From contig NZ_WRXN01000012.1 in NCBI RefSeq assembly GCF_009758205.1, positions 216,974-280,973 of the forward strand: DNA of 64,000 nt, written 5' to 3'. Shown in pieces: positions 26,392 to 36,100 of the stretch. A model generated the notes under the pieces. It saw nothing but the letters and a program-made list of their open reading frames with translations, had not been told where the DNA came from and did not search any database. The translations under genes and the position numbers were made by a program. Position 1 is the first letter of the stretch; every line of letters starts with the position of its first letter. The stretch comes from Chitinophaga tropicalis. Lineage in GTDB: Bacteria > Bacteroidota > Bacteroidia > Chitinophagales > Chitinophagaceae.

Positions 26392-27750
26392 ATGCTCGAT
26401 TTCAAGATTTTCATTGTTGAAGATGACAAATGGTATGGTGGGCTTTTACATCATTACCTCAGTCAAAACCCCGATTACGATGTCACCCTTTTCGGTACGG
26501 GCAAGGAATGCCTTGCACAGTTACATCGCAAACCAGATCTCGTTACCATCGATTTTGGCCTCCCTGATATGACCGGAGAAGAGCTATACGGCAAAATAAA
26601 GCAGGCCTACCCCAATTTACCGGTTATCATTATCAGCGCCCAGGAAAGGATCACTACAGCCGTCAACCTCTTAAAAATGGGCGCAGAAGATTATCTCATC
26701 AAAGATGAAAACACACAACAACTGCTCTGGAGAGCTATCATAAGGCTAAGGGAAAAACAATCCCTTCATAATGAAATATCCGAGCTGAAAGCTGAACTTA
26801 AAACAAAATACGACTACTCTCATTCTATTATCGGTAAAAGCCCTGCCCTGCAGGCCGTTTTCAAGTTAATAGATAAAGCGGCCGGCTCACTCATCAACGT
26901 ATCCATTGCCGGCGAGACCGGAACAGGTAAAGAACTGGTAGCAAGAGCCGTACATTACAACTCCTCCAGGAGCGGACACCCCTTCATACCTGTAAACATG
27001 GCAGCTATACCAAAAGACCTTGTGGAAAGTGAGCTGTTCGGCTATGAAAAAGGCGCATTTACCGGCGCACTCAACAGGAAATCCGGCCGTTTTGAAGAAG
27101 CAGGCAGCGGCACGCTTTTCCTGGACGAAATAGGAGAAATGGACCTGAACATACAGAGTAAACTGCTCAGAGTACTGCAGGAAAAGGAATTGACACGCCT
27201 GGGCGGCACCAGCAAGATAAAACTGGATTTCCGGCTGGTAGTGGCTACACATAAGAACCTCTCGGAAGAAGTGAAGAAAGGTAATTTCCGGGAAGACCTT
27301 TACTACCGTATAGTTGGTCTCCCTATTAACCTTCCTCCGCTGAGAGAACGCAGAGAAGATATACTGCTGATCACCCAGCACTTTCTCACAGCCTACTGCA
27401 AGGAAAACAAGATACCGGAGGTCAGGGTCTCTCCCGCCGCCCGTGAGAAACTGCTTGATTACAGCTACCCGGGCAATGTACGTGAGCTGAAATCTGTAGT
27501 TGAACTGGCAGCTGTAATGTCAGAGAACAATATAATAGAACCGGAAGATATTACCTTCCTTTCCGGCAACAGCCAGAATGTTGATGCTGTACTGAATACA
27601 GAACTTACCCTCCGGGAATATACCCGGCTCATTATACGGAACTATCTTAAACGCTACGATGATAACGTGCTGCTTGTAGCGGAAAAACTGGACATTGGTA
27701 AATCTACTATTTACAAAATGTTACAGACGGGAGAAATAGAAGGCGCTTAA
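26392..27750 (+). CDS. NtrC-family sigma-54-dependent response regulator
   Basis: The 452-residue protein has an intact receiver (5-120; Asp11/Asp12, phosphoacceptor Asp54 in TIDFGLPDM, Lys104). A linker helix and the AAA+ domain follow (about 145-385): Walker A GETGTGKE (174-181), the GAFTGA loop that contacts sigma-54 (221-226), Walker B LFLDEIGEM and the Arg finger region LPPLRERRED. A Fis-type helix-turn-helix closes it (about 425-445). It should activate sigma-54 promoters on phosphorylation. No histidine kinase is adjacent; the next gene, 20 nt downstream, encodes an Hpt-like protein. A second ATG four bases upstream (26388) is out of frame. Confidence 0.95.
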   Translation: MLDFKIFIVEDDKWYGGLLHHYLSQNPDYDVTLFGTGKECLAQLHRKPDLVTIDFGLPDMTGEELYGKIKQAYPNLPVIIISAQERITTAVNLLKMGAEDYLIKDENTQQLLWRAIIRLREKQSLHNEISELKAELKTKYDYSHSIIGKSPALQAVFKLIDKAAGSLINVSIAGETGTGKELVARAVHYNSSRSGHPFIPVNMAAIPKDLVESELFGYEKGAFTGALNRKSGRFEEAGSGTLFLDEIGEMDLNIQSKLLRVLQEKELTRLGGTSKIKLDFRLVVATHKNLSEEVKKGNFREDLYYRIVGLPINLPPLRERREDILLITQHFLTAYCKENKIPEVRVSPAAREKLLDYSYPGNVRELKSVVELAAVMSENNIIEPEDITFLSGNSQNVDAVLNTELTLREYTRLIIRNYLKRYDDNVLLVAEKLDIGKSTIYKMLQTGEIEGA

Positions 27751-27770
27751 CACCTCAATTACCGGATACC

Positions 27771-28124
27771 GTGCATAAGCAATATTCTTATACATACCTG
27801 TATAAAATAGCGAACAACAGCAATTCCTTTATCAGGAAGATGATCGGCATATTCATCAGCTCACTGGATGAATATATTGCAGACCTTGACAGAGAGCGGC
27901 ATAACAGGAATATGGAAGAGCTGAAAAAGACTATTCATAAAATGAAACCCAGCATACTCAACCTTGAAGTGAAAGGTGCTGCGAAAGAACTGGAATTGCT
28001 GTCAAAGCATGACAAATGGAATGCTGCAGTAGATGCCAGCGTAGTCAGGCTAGGTACAATCTTACAGAATATCAGGCCTTTGATGCAGAAAGATCTGCAG
28101 GAGTTGCCTGAGACTGACGAATAA
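27771..28124 (+). CDS. Hpt-like (histidine phosphotransfer) protein
   Basis: The 117-residue all-helical protein starts at GTG 27771, 20 nt after the NtrC-type regulator, so they are one operon. The centre reads LKKTIHKMKPSILNLEVKGAA (continuing to ELELL): His56 followed by K-M-K, as in the Hpt motif H-x-L-K, but the Gly-Ser usually after the Lys is replaced by Pro-Ser. Overall length and helix pattern fit an Hpt four-helix bundle. It could pass phosphate from a distant hybrid kinase to its neighbour regulator, or be a non-phosphorylated adaptor if the substitutions abolish transfer. Confidence 0.7.
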   Translation: MHKQYSYTYLYKIANNSNSFIRKMIGIFISSLDEYIADLDRERHNRNMEELKKTIHKMKPSILNLEVKGAAKELELLSKHDKWNAAVDASVVRLGTILQNIRPLMQKDLQELPETDE

Positions 28125-28167
28125 AAAAAGAATTGCTTTTACCTGCGGCAAAAGCAATTCTTTTTTT
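28123..28167. terminator. Bidirectional intrinsic terminator
   Basis: A run of A, GAATTGCTTTT, a nine-base loop, AAAAGCAATTC and a run of seven T. It ends both the Hpt-like gene and the converging DUF2383-type gene. Confidence 0.88.
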
Positions 28168-28183
28168 CGAAGAAATTAAAAAT

Positions 28184-28639
28184 TTACCTGTTTGCATCAC
28201 GTAATGCCTTGATCTGATCATGAGAGGCTTTTAAAGTCATCTGTTGCTCGCTGATCATTTCACGCAGGTATGCCGGCAGTTCTTCTTCATCCAGTGCCAT
28301 TCTGTATGCCCGTTGCGCAGCATCTTCCCCCGCTTCGCAATTAGCCAGGATAGATTCGCGGGTACGTCCTGTAAATACGGCCTTCACATCCATCCAGGCG
28401 CGGTATATCTTACCGGCAGTAGTAGTTGAATGATCCATATCTCCACCCAATACATTTACTTCTGTTCCAAGTGCAAGACGTATTTCATGACTTTCACTGA
28501 TCATAGAAGAGAACAGTGCCTTCAGGTCTGAATCTTCTGCTTTCAAATCTTCCAATGCCTTTTCATAGCCTGCAATACGGTCATTATTGATCTGTATCAG
28601 ATCATTCAGTGTTTCAATGGTTTCCAGTGTTGCTTGCAT
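28184..28639 (-). CDS. DUF2383/PA2169-type four-helix-bundle protein
   Basis: Starting at ATG 28639 (MQATLETIETLNDLIQINND) the protein has 151 residues; the frame is open further upstream but that part overlaps the next gene and looks non-coding. It matches the ferritin-like PA2169 family pattern: an N-terminal helix with LNDLIQINNDRIAGYEKA, a middle DSDLKALF, and a C-terminal GEDAAQRAYRMAL followed by LPAYLREMISEQ. Members are small soluble proteins linked to general stress, with unproven function. It is the last of a run of minus-strand small genes. Confidence 0.85.
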   Translation of the reverse strand: MQATLETIETLNDLIQINNDRIAGYEKALEDLKAEDSDLKALFSSMISESHEIRLALGTEVNVLGGDMDHSTTTAGKIYRAWMDVKAVFTGRTRESILANCEAGEDAAQRAYRMALDEEELPAYLREMISEQQMTLKASHDQIKALRDANR

Positions 28640-28767
28640 AAAATAAACTTTTTGGTTACCTGAACAGGCCAAAAAATTATGCCACAGCATTTCTCCTACA
28701 GGTATGAAACATATCCGTAGAAATACTAGCAAAGGAATCATCATTATGTGTAAATTAACGGACGGGC

Positions 28768-29208
28768 TCAGGTAGCGGGAACAGGGACCTTCACCGCCTG
28801 TCTTCCCAGCAGTTTCCACTGATTACCCTCTTTGGCCCATATCAGCAAAACATGCAGGTGCACATTTCCAGGTTTACCCCCGTCATTGGTTTCGGCAGTC
28901 AGGGTATGACGAACAAGAGCAGTATTGCCAACAATGGTTATTTTCTGATCTGTGAAAGCGAGAGTGATAAAATCAGAGTTACCACCTACAATGTTGGATA
29001 CAAAAGCAGCTTTATCTTCTATTTTCCCACCGGAGTGACCATAGCTGAGCTTATCGTCAGTCAGTTTTTCCAGTGTTGCCTTATCAGCATCCTGCATTGC
29101 TTTTCTTAATGACTCTACCTGGTCGGCTATGGTCTTTTCGTCTTTGGTCTGGGCAAATGATAGGATAGACATGGTACAAAATGCGAGTAATAAACAATAA
29201 AGTTTCAT
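28768..29208 (-). CDS. Exported NTF2-like (DUF4440-type) protein
   Basis: The 146-residue protein has a signal peptide (1-19, MKLYCLLLAFC to SFAQ) followed by one NTF2-like cone fold domain. It has an N-terminal helix (VESLRKAMQDADKATLEKL), the typical DDKLSYGHSGG turn and closing strands with NTALVRHTLTAE, LLIWAKEGNQWKLLGRQAV. In Bacteroidota such proteins are annotated as nuclear transport factor 2 family, usually without known substrate. It is probably periplasmic and monocistronic or loosely grouped with the DUF2383-type gene downstream. Confidence 0.85.
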   Translation of the reverse strand: MKLYCLLLAFCTMSILSFAQTKDEKTIADQVESLRKAMQDADKATLEKLTDDKLSYGHSGGKIEDKAAFVSNIVGGNSDFITLAFTDQKITIVGNTALVRHTLTAETNDGGKPGNVHLHVLLIWAKEGNQWKLLGRQAVKVPVPAT

Positions 29209-29245
29209 AAAGTGGTCTTATTGCTTAAATATAGGGAGAATTAAA

Positions 29246-29275
29246 CAAAAAAAAAGGCTGGCCTGCGGCCAGCCT
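29246..29275 (-). terminator. Intrinsic terminator after the 88-residue gene
   Basis: On the minus strand AGGCTGGCC and GGCCAGCCT form a 9-bp stem with a three-base loop, followed by nine T. Confidence 0.9.
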
Positions 29276-29284
29276 GAAAAAAGC

Positions 29285-29551
29285 TTAGTTCATTGAGCTG
29301 CCATATTGCTTTCTGAAAGCCACCAGTGCTTCCTGCGTCCATTGCTGATAATCTTCCAGCTGAATACCCAGGCGCTCATCACGCTCTATCTCTTTATATT
29401 CCCGGCTATCCCAGTAACCTTTAGCCAATGATCTCACATTATCAACAGCCACTGTTCCCGCTACACCATATTCATCAGGATAGCTTTTGTAATTGCCTGT
29501 AGCCAGTTCCTGGATAGAATGTTTAACGCCTTCTCTGTTCTTCTTTGACAT
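29285..29551 (-). CDS. Small uncharacterised soluble protein (88 residues)
   Basis: The protein reads MSKKNREGVKHSIQELATGN at the start and is charged and hydrophilic throughout, with an aromatic-rich second half (AKGYWDSREYKEIERDERL; YQQWTQEALVAFRKQYG). It has no signal, TM segment or metal motif. I do not recognise the family. It lies in a run of short minus-strand genes coding for stress-type proteins and has its own terminator, which supports it being expressed. Confidence 0.7.
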   Translation of the reverse strand: MSKKNREGVKHSIQELATGNYKSYPDEYGVAGTVAVDNVRSLAKGYWDSREYKEIERDERLGIQLEDYQQWTQEALVAFRKQYGSSMN

Positions 29552-29645
29552 GGTAAAAATTTTTGGTTCAGTCTTTAAAGAACAACAATTATTCCTCCAT
29601 GCCAGGAAACAGATAACTTTAACTTATTCTTCAGATATCTTTAAG

Positions 29646-30149
29646 TTATCTTTTACCTTTCTTCTCATCAATATACCCTCCATAGGAAATAGGCTGCCTG
29701 TTAGTGCTTAATACCTGCAAAGTGGCATAACCATTATCTGAAACCGTGAGCATCAATTGCCTGGCTTCCTGTGTATCCTGCGGTTTGATCAGGATATCCC
29801 AACCGCCTTTCTTGCGCTCTTTGGATGTATATTCAAATTTTGTCGAAGTAAATTTGATACCTCCCTGACTGGGATCTATCGGCGCCACATAAGCCCGGCC
29901 AAAATAAGGCAGATAGCTGATCACCGTGTCTGGCGATATCTTCAGATCATAGTCGGAAGTGATCTGCCTGTTAGGAGATGGCTGCATAGGCTGTACCGTC
30001 TGTACTCTGAAAACATAATTCCTGTTCTCTACCAGCTGACGTATAACCGCCTTCTTATCATTATCTTTTTTCTGCGCGTATAATCCGTTATTAAACAATA
30101 AAATAGACAGCAACAATGCTGCTATAATACCCTTTTGACTGTTTTTCAT
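29646..30149 (-). CDS. DUF4251-family exported protein
   Basis: The 167-residue protein has a signal peptide (about 1-25, ending GLYAQ), a short basic helix (KKAVIRQLVENRNYVF), and the DUF4251 body. The body has RQITSDYDLKISPDTVISYLPYFGRAY, then SQGGIKFTSTKFEY and a closing YATLQVLSTNRQPISYGGYI. This is a Bacteroidota-specific lipocalin-like beta fold found in periplasmic proteins of unknown function. The YLPYFGRAY and PISYGG segments are its hallmark. Monocistronic. Confidence 0.88.
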   Translation of the reverse strand: MKNSQKGIIAALLLSILLFNNGLYAQKKDNDKKAVIRQLVENRNYVFRVQTVQPMQPSPNRQITSDYDLKISPDTVISYLPYFGRAYVAPIDPSQGGIKFTSTKFEYTSKERKKGGWDILIKPQDTQEARQLMLTVSDNGYATLQVLSTNRQPISYGGYIDEKKGKR

Positions 30150-30297
30150 AACCTATTTTTTTTAATTGATGAGCTAAGATCGTTCCATTTTTAGTCAACT
30201 TTGTGTTATAACATCTAAGTGCTATGTCAAGTTATGGCTTAAAAGGCGACCTTTGCGTAACTCATAGTAAATCAGCATTCACTATTAAACCACCATT

Positions 30298-31641
30298 TTG
30301 CGTAAAATTCTACGTAAAGCTACCGACCTCTGGGAAGAGCTTGTAGGCGATCCTGCATTCTTTACACTGGAGAATCGTGCATTTAACTCGATCAGTGTGA
30401 TCACAATGATCCTGCTGACTATCTTATTACCCTTCAATATGTGGCTCGGCCTGACGGCCGTGTGGATTATTGTGGCTGTATTACTGGCGCTTCAGATCTT
30501 TTGCTTTTATCTATCCCGATACAGGAAAATATACAACATAAGCATGCTGGCTTATGTCCTTATCAGTTACATTACCCTTACCGCAACTTTTTACCTGAAC
30601 TCCGGCAGTCATGGCCCTGCCCTGCTGCTCTTCTTTCTGACATTCAATCTCATCATAGCTTTCAGTCCCCGGCATCAGCACTGGATATGGGCTATGCTGC
30701 ACCTGCTTATCCCCCTGGCACTGCTCACAAAAGAATACCTGCATCCTTCATGGATCGCTGACAATTACCGCAACGCCCAGAACAGGTACATAGATATTCT
30801 TTCCAGCTACCTGATCACACTTACCTGTATATACCTGATCACCAATTATCTCCGGAATAATTATGAAAGGGAAAAAAGGAACGCCGAAGACCGCGCTGAT
30901 AAAATTGATCTGCAGAATACCAATCTTGAACAGCTGAACCAGAAAAAAGATAAACTGTTCTCCATCATTGCTCACGATCTGCAAAGTCCGCTCAATTCCA
31001 TCATCACCACCCTTCACCTGATAGCAGAATACGAACTGTCTGAAGAAGATAAAAAGATGCTTGGCGATGAACTGCTTACCCTGACAAAGAACACCTCCAA
31101 TATGCTGACCAACCTGCTTACCTGGTCAAAGCTGCAGATGGATGGCCGGGGAGTAAGATTATCATCCGTTCATGTGTACGACGTGGTGGAAAGAGTGCTT
31201 ACACTGCAGAAAATGCTGGCAGATAAGAAATCAGTCAGTATAGCTTCCAATATAGATCCTTCTGTCTATGTAACGGCCGATAATAACATGCTGGAACTGA
31301 TTATCCGCAACCTGGTGAACAATGCTATCAAATTTACTCCCGAGGGAGGCCTGATACGTATTTATCTGAAAACAGAGGATAATATATGCCGGATCATGGT
31401 GGCAGATAATGGTATAGGCATAGATGCAACTCAGCAGGATGAACTTTTTACACTGAAAACACATTCTACCTTCGGCACCAATAATGAAAAAGGGATAGGT
31501 CTGGGGCTGGTGCTTTGCAAAGAGCTGCTCAGTTTACAGGAAGGCGAGCTTTCCTTTGAAAGTTATCCGGGGAAAGGGACCACTTTCTCTGCGGCCATAC
31601 CGATCAGCCAGGCGGTGGCAGGGAATAAGCTGTCTGCCTGA
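30298..31641 (+). CDS. Membrane-bound sensor histidine kinase
   Basis: The 447-residue protein starts at TTG 30298; no better in-frame start is evident. About six TM helices fill residues 30-190, with no large sensor domain, so it probably senses within or near the membrane. A coiled linker (about 190-215) leads to the HisKA box SIIAHDLQSPLN with phospho-His226. The HATPase domain has NLVNNAIKFTPEGG (Asn342), DNGIGI and GIGLGLVL. No response regulator is next to it. The NtrC-type regulator plus Hpt pair lies about 2.2 kb upstream, and the kinase lacks a receiver domain, so direct pairing through the Hpt-like protein is uncertain. Confidence 0.92.
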   Translation: MRKILRKATDLWEELVGDPAFFTLENRAFNSISVITMILLTILLPFNMWLGLTAVWIIVAVLLALQIFCFYLSRYRKIYNISMLAYVLISYITLTATFYLNSGSHGPALLLFFLTFNLIIAFSPRHQHWIWAMLHLLIPLALLTKEYLHPSWIADNYRNAQNRYIDILSSYLITLTCIYLITNYLRNNYEREKRNAEDRADKIDLQNTNLEQLNQKKDKLFSIIAHDLQSPLNSIITTLHLIAEYELSEEDKKMLGDELLTLTKNTSNMLTNLLTWSKLQMDGRGVRLSSVHVYDVVERVLTLQKMLADKKSVSIASNIDPSVYVTADNNMLELIIRNLVNNAIKFTPEGGLIRIYLKTEDNICRIMVADNGIGIDATQQDELFTLKTHSTFGTNNEKGIGLGLVLCKELLSLQEGELSFESYPGKGTTFSAAIPISQAVAGNKLSA

Positions 31642-31646
31642 GATAG

Positions 31647-31674
31647 TTTCAGGGGAGCCGCAGCCCCCCTGAAA
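31647..31674. terminator. Terminator-like hairpin between kinase and SusD genes
   Basis: TTTCAGGGG and CCCCTGAAA pair around a GC-rich loop between the two converging stop codons. The following plus-strand sequence is A-rich, then GTTTTATT, so its termination strength is moderate. Confidence 0.6.
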
Positions 31675-31680
31675 AAAGTT

Positions 31681-33096
31681 TTATTGATCCCACCACAGAT
31701 GATCTGCCAGTGAATTCACTTCCGGGATACTACCAGGATTAGTGCTCACCTCTGAAGCAGGATATCCCACCCTTCTGATAAATGTTGACAGCAACGCATT
31801 CTTCGGCAATACAAAATCTTTGTACTGGTAATCTGATCTGCGTGCATCCGTCCACGTTTCAGGATGCAGGAAAGTAGCTACGTACTTTTCTTTGAAGATC
31901 AGGGTTTTGGTAAACGCCCCTGCTCCCACTGCCACTACCGGGTTAGCCAGGTAAGCAGCTTTGTTGACCGCACTCACGCCCAGCTTATCCATATTGGCTG
32001 CTATACCATCCAGGTAAGCCTGGTAAGAACGGGCCTTATCAGTAGAAAAGGTTGCTTCTGCTTCTATAAACTTCATCTCTGCATAGCTGAGCAGGATCAG
32101 CGGGGCGCCGCTGCGGGAATAAAACCCGTTTACAGACAGGTAACACTCATCCCTGGTAGTACCGGTACCTACACGTCCGGCGCCATTCACCGTACCCCGG
32201 TAATCACCGTAACGGGTAGTGTCAGAGATCAGTGGCAAACGGGGGTCGAATACTCCGTAAGTTGTTCCGTCAAGGGCATTGATGAAAGTAGCGCTCAGCC
32301 AGCCATCCAGCAGGCCGCCGGCATTATTCCTTGCTACCGAATTCCACGGACTTAAATTCGTGAAACGCGTCACCTGCGCATCGTCACTGTTACTGTCATA
32401 CGCCTTATCCAGGGCAGCCAGGATAGCAGCCGGATCGTAAGAGGATAGTTTGCTCAACCTGTTCAACAACCTTGCCTTAAGCGCATAGCCGGTTTTGATC
32501 CAGGCGCTTTTCACTCCGTTATGGATCAGGTCGTAACTGGCGTCCAGCGTTACCTGCGGATCAGCCTGGTTCAGAGAAGCAATGCCCTGGTCTATCAGGC
32601 TGAGACAGGTATCATAAAGCGCCTGTGCCTTGTCATACTTAGGTTTCAGTATCTCTCCATTTGTCCATGCTTCAGAATATGGTGCATCTCCAAAAAGATC
32701 GGTTAGCAGGCTCATATTCATCGCTTCCAGGATCTTTCCTACTCCAAGGTGCTCATAAGCGTTTTTACTGACCGCAAGGGCCTCCATTTGCTTAATATCG
32801 TTAAGATTAAGATAGATTCCCCTCCAGGTACTGCTCCTGTCTACATCATCATACACATCAGACCCACTGCCGGCATTAGGCGATGCCAGCTGCTGCACAT
32901 AGTAGGAAGTAAAATTCGAGGCATTGAAGACATTCAGGCCGGCAGAATATGTTGTACCTGCCAGCAGACCGTTGATAGGCGGCTTTTCCGTCAGGTTGGG
33001 ATTGGTCTGGTTAACGTCAAGGTAACCTTTGGTACAGGACGACAAAAAAAGACCAAGTCCTGCCGCCAGCGCTATAATAGATAGTTTGAGTTTCAT
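31681..33096 (-). CDS. SusD/RagB-type outer-membrane lipoprotein (SusD-like_2 group)
   Basis: This 471-residue protein has a lipoprotein signal (LSSC, lipid on Cys21) followed by the CTKGYLDVNQTNPNLTE stretch of the SusD-like_2 group. TPR-like helices include KILEAMNMSLLTDLFGDAPYSEAW, a region seen in all SusD relatives. It is a surface lid that binds substrate and delivers it to the TonB-dependent SusC barrel encoded just upstream with a 10-nt gap. The SusD-like_2 group is less clearly linked to glycans than classic SusD; peptides or other nutrients are possible. No glycosidase is in the same operon. Confidence 0.93.
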   Translation of the reverse strand: MKLKLSIIALAAGLGLFLSSCTKGYLDVNQTNPNLTEKPPINGLLAGTTYSAGLNVFNASNFTSYYVQQLASPNAGSGSDVYDDVDRSSTWRGIYLNLNDIKQMEALAVSKNAYEHLGVGKILEAMNMSLLTDLFGDAPYSEAWTNGEILKPKYDKAQALYDTCLSLIDQGIASLNQADPQVTLDASYDLIHNGVKSAWIKTGYALKARLLNRLSKLSSYDPAAILAALDKAYDSNSDDAQVTRFTNLSPWNSVARNNAGGLLDGWLSATFINALDGTTYGVFDPRLPLISDTTRYGDYRGTVNGAGRVGTGTTRDECYLSVNGFYSRSGAPLILLSYAEMKFIEAEATFSTDKARSYQAYLDGIAANMDKLGVSAVNKAAYLANPVVAVGAGAFTKTLIFKEKYVATFLHPETWTDARRSDYQYKDFVLPKNALLSTFIRRVGYPASEVSTNPGSIPEVNSLADHLWWDQ

Positions 33097-33106
33097 GTTG
33101 TCTGGT

Positions 33107-36100
33107 TTAGAATTGAAGATTCAGGCTGAACAAAAAGCTCCTGGTAGCAGGGTACGTAAACCCGGAAAAGCTGTCAGACGCATTACTGCCGGCACCGGTA
33201 GAGCTGGTTTCAGGATCAAATCCAGTATACTTTGTGCTCAGCCAGAGATTGTTTCCTGTAAAAGATACCGTAGCGCTCCTGATAGTCTTTGTAGTACTCA
33301 GCCAGCTACCCGGCAGGGTATATGCCAGGGAAACAGTACGCAGCCTTACCCATGAGGCATTTTCAATGAAGTTCTCACTGGAGCCCCTGTAGACATTACG
33401 GTAAAAACCGGCTCCGTAATCCACTCCATCAGGGCCGGTTGCCTGGCCCAGGTAAACAGCTTTGGTATTAGCAGTACCATCTGCCAGCACACCCTTAAAC
33501 ACAATGGTCTGGTCCCTGTTCTCCGTCATTTTGGATTCTCCGAATGCAGACTGGAAATTGGCCAGCTGGTTGTATTTGTATTGTCCCTGGCGTACGTCAA
33601 GCAGAATGGAGAGTGACAGGTCCTTATAACGGAACGAATGCAGCGTACTGCCTATCCATTCAGGCAGGGCACTGCCCAGGTAACGCTGGTTAGAAGCATC
33701 GTCCAGAACAGGGAAACCATTGGCGCCTATCAGTAGGGGAAGATCTTTTTCCAGTACGGTAGGATCGTCCGGCTTATTGCTATAGTAACGTTTGTAGGTA
33801 CGGCCATACAGCGCACCATATGCCTTGCCGGGCACCAGTTTGCTGGTAACGGTAGAGTTCAGATAACCGGACTGACTGGAGATAATGATCTCACCGCCCA
33901 GCGCTTCATTCACCCTTACTACCCTGTTCTTGTTAGTGGAAAAATTGATCCTGAAGTCCCAGCTGAAATCCTTTGTACGTACAGGCATGGCAGATAATGT
34001 CAGCTCCAGGCCCTTATTGCTGATCTCTCCGGCATTTACATATGCCCTGTCAAAACCGGTAGTGGTAGATACGTTTACGGGCACCAGCAGGTCTTTACTC
34101 TTCTGTTGATAAACCGCGGCTTCCAGTCCCAGTCTGTTGTCCAGGAAGCGCAGCTCTGCCCCTATCTCCGCAGTTTGTGTGAACTCCGGACGCAGGTTAG
34201 GATTGCCTAATACCCTGCTCTGGTAGAATGGTACAGTAGAACCTATCACCGTACCGGTCTGGTAACCGTTGGTAATGGCATAAGCATCGCCATCCTTACC
34301 TATTTTGGCGTAAGATACCTTCAGCTTACCACTGCTCCACCATACAGGCAGTTTGAACATATCGCTGAAAATGTAACTGAGGCTGGCGGAAGGATAGAAA
34401 TAGCTGCGATTATTTTTTGATAATGTTGATGTCAGGTCATTTCTTCCTGTAAGCTCCAGGAACAGGTAATTATTAAAGCCCAGGGTGAGGTCTGCAAAGT
34501 ATCCATAGTTCCTGTAATCATAGATATATGATTTGCCTATCACTCTTTTTGCATTGCCTAACAGGAAGAGGTCAGGTACAACCAGTGTATCTCCTTCTGC
34601 GCTGTTACGCCTGATGCGCTGATCGCGGAGGTCATGTCCCAGCTTCAGATCTACAGAGAACTTTTCCTTGAAAGTATGTGTGATATTGGTCATGAACGTA
34701 GATGTGATGATACGGTTACGTCCATTGTACTCGTTGATAAAACCATACCTGTTGTCGTTCAGGTTAGGCGCCTCTCCTACCAGTCCCAGAGGGCCCGGCG
34801 CCCGGTGTGTGATACCCGTGGTATAGAAGTCGTTCCCGAAACGGTAGTTGAAGCTCAGCCATTTCAGAGGCGTATAAGTAATAAACGCACTGGCAATGGT
34901 ACGGTTCACATTATCCTTGTACCTGTTGGAATACAGCGTGTATATAGGGTTATTGGTACCACTGCTGTAGGTCTGTTGCGTACCATCTGGTTTAAGATAG
35001 TCTTTCATATCCCACCTGGGCGACCAGTAAATGATCTGCTCTCCATAGCGGTCAGCATTGGCCCTGGTACCGCCTGAATTGATATAGTTCAATGCAGCTC
35101 CGGCGCTGATCTTATCACTGAGTTTGAACTGGGCGTTTAACCGGCCATTGTAGCTGGTGAAGTCACTGAAAGGAATGACCCCGTTCTGATCAAAATAGGA
35201 TAATGATCCCATCAGCCGTGCACGTTCTGTTCCACCTCCCAGGTTAATGGTATGCCTTGTCTGCATACCGGTTTTGAATGCCTGTTTATAGTTGTTGTAT
35301 AGTTTAGCAGGATGTGTGGGGTCTTGTTGCCTGGCTGCTTCTACTGTGGGTCCCCAGGTAGGCCAGAAGCTGGTGCTGTCATATACTCCAAGGTATCCTT
35401 GTGTAAATTTCATTTGTACTTCGGGGATCTTGTTCACGTTCTCAAACCCATACATACCATTATAGCTCACCTGTAGTTTCCCTTCTTTGGCTGATTTTGT
35501 TGTGATCAGTATAGCGCCGTTGGCTGCGCGGATGCCATATAGTGCAGTAGCGGCGCCGCCTCTCAGTACAGATACACTTTCTATATCGTCCGGGTTGATG
35601 TCTACTGCGCGGTTGCTTAGTCCGCGGGTGGCAGAGCCGGTAGTCGTATCCGTAGTATTATCTATTTCCACTCCATCTACAATGAACAATGGCTGGTTGT
35701 TCCTGTCGGCAATAGAGTTAATACCTCTGATGATAATACGCGATCCCTGTCCGGGGCCACCACCGGCGCTGGATATCTGTACACCGGCAACTTTTCCCTG
35801 CAGGGCATTTACTACGTTGGGCTGATGGTTTACGTTCAGGTCTTTATTATCTACCTGTTGAATGGCATAACCAAGAGAACGTCTCTCCTTCTTTACGCCG
35901 AAGGCGGTTACCACTACTTCATTCAGGTCTTTCAATGAAGATTGCATGGTGACGTTCAATGTTGTCTGTTCCCCCACAGGCAGTTGTTGCGTAGCGTAGC
36001 CAACATAGGCGAAAACGAGAGTCGCATTCTCTCCGGTAAGTGTAATTGAATAATCGCCCGAGGCGCTGGTGAAGACATGGTTCCGGGTCCCTTTTTCCAG

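Noticed and set aside
28640..28819. N-terminal extension of the DUF2383-type protein
   Set aside because: It overlaps the neighbouring NTF2-like gene and lacks similarity to the family, which starts at the Met encoded at 28639.
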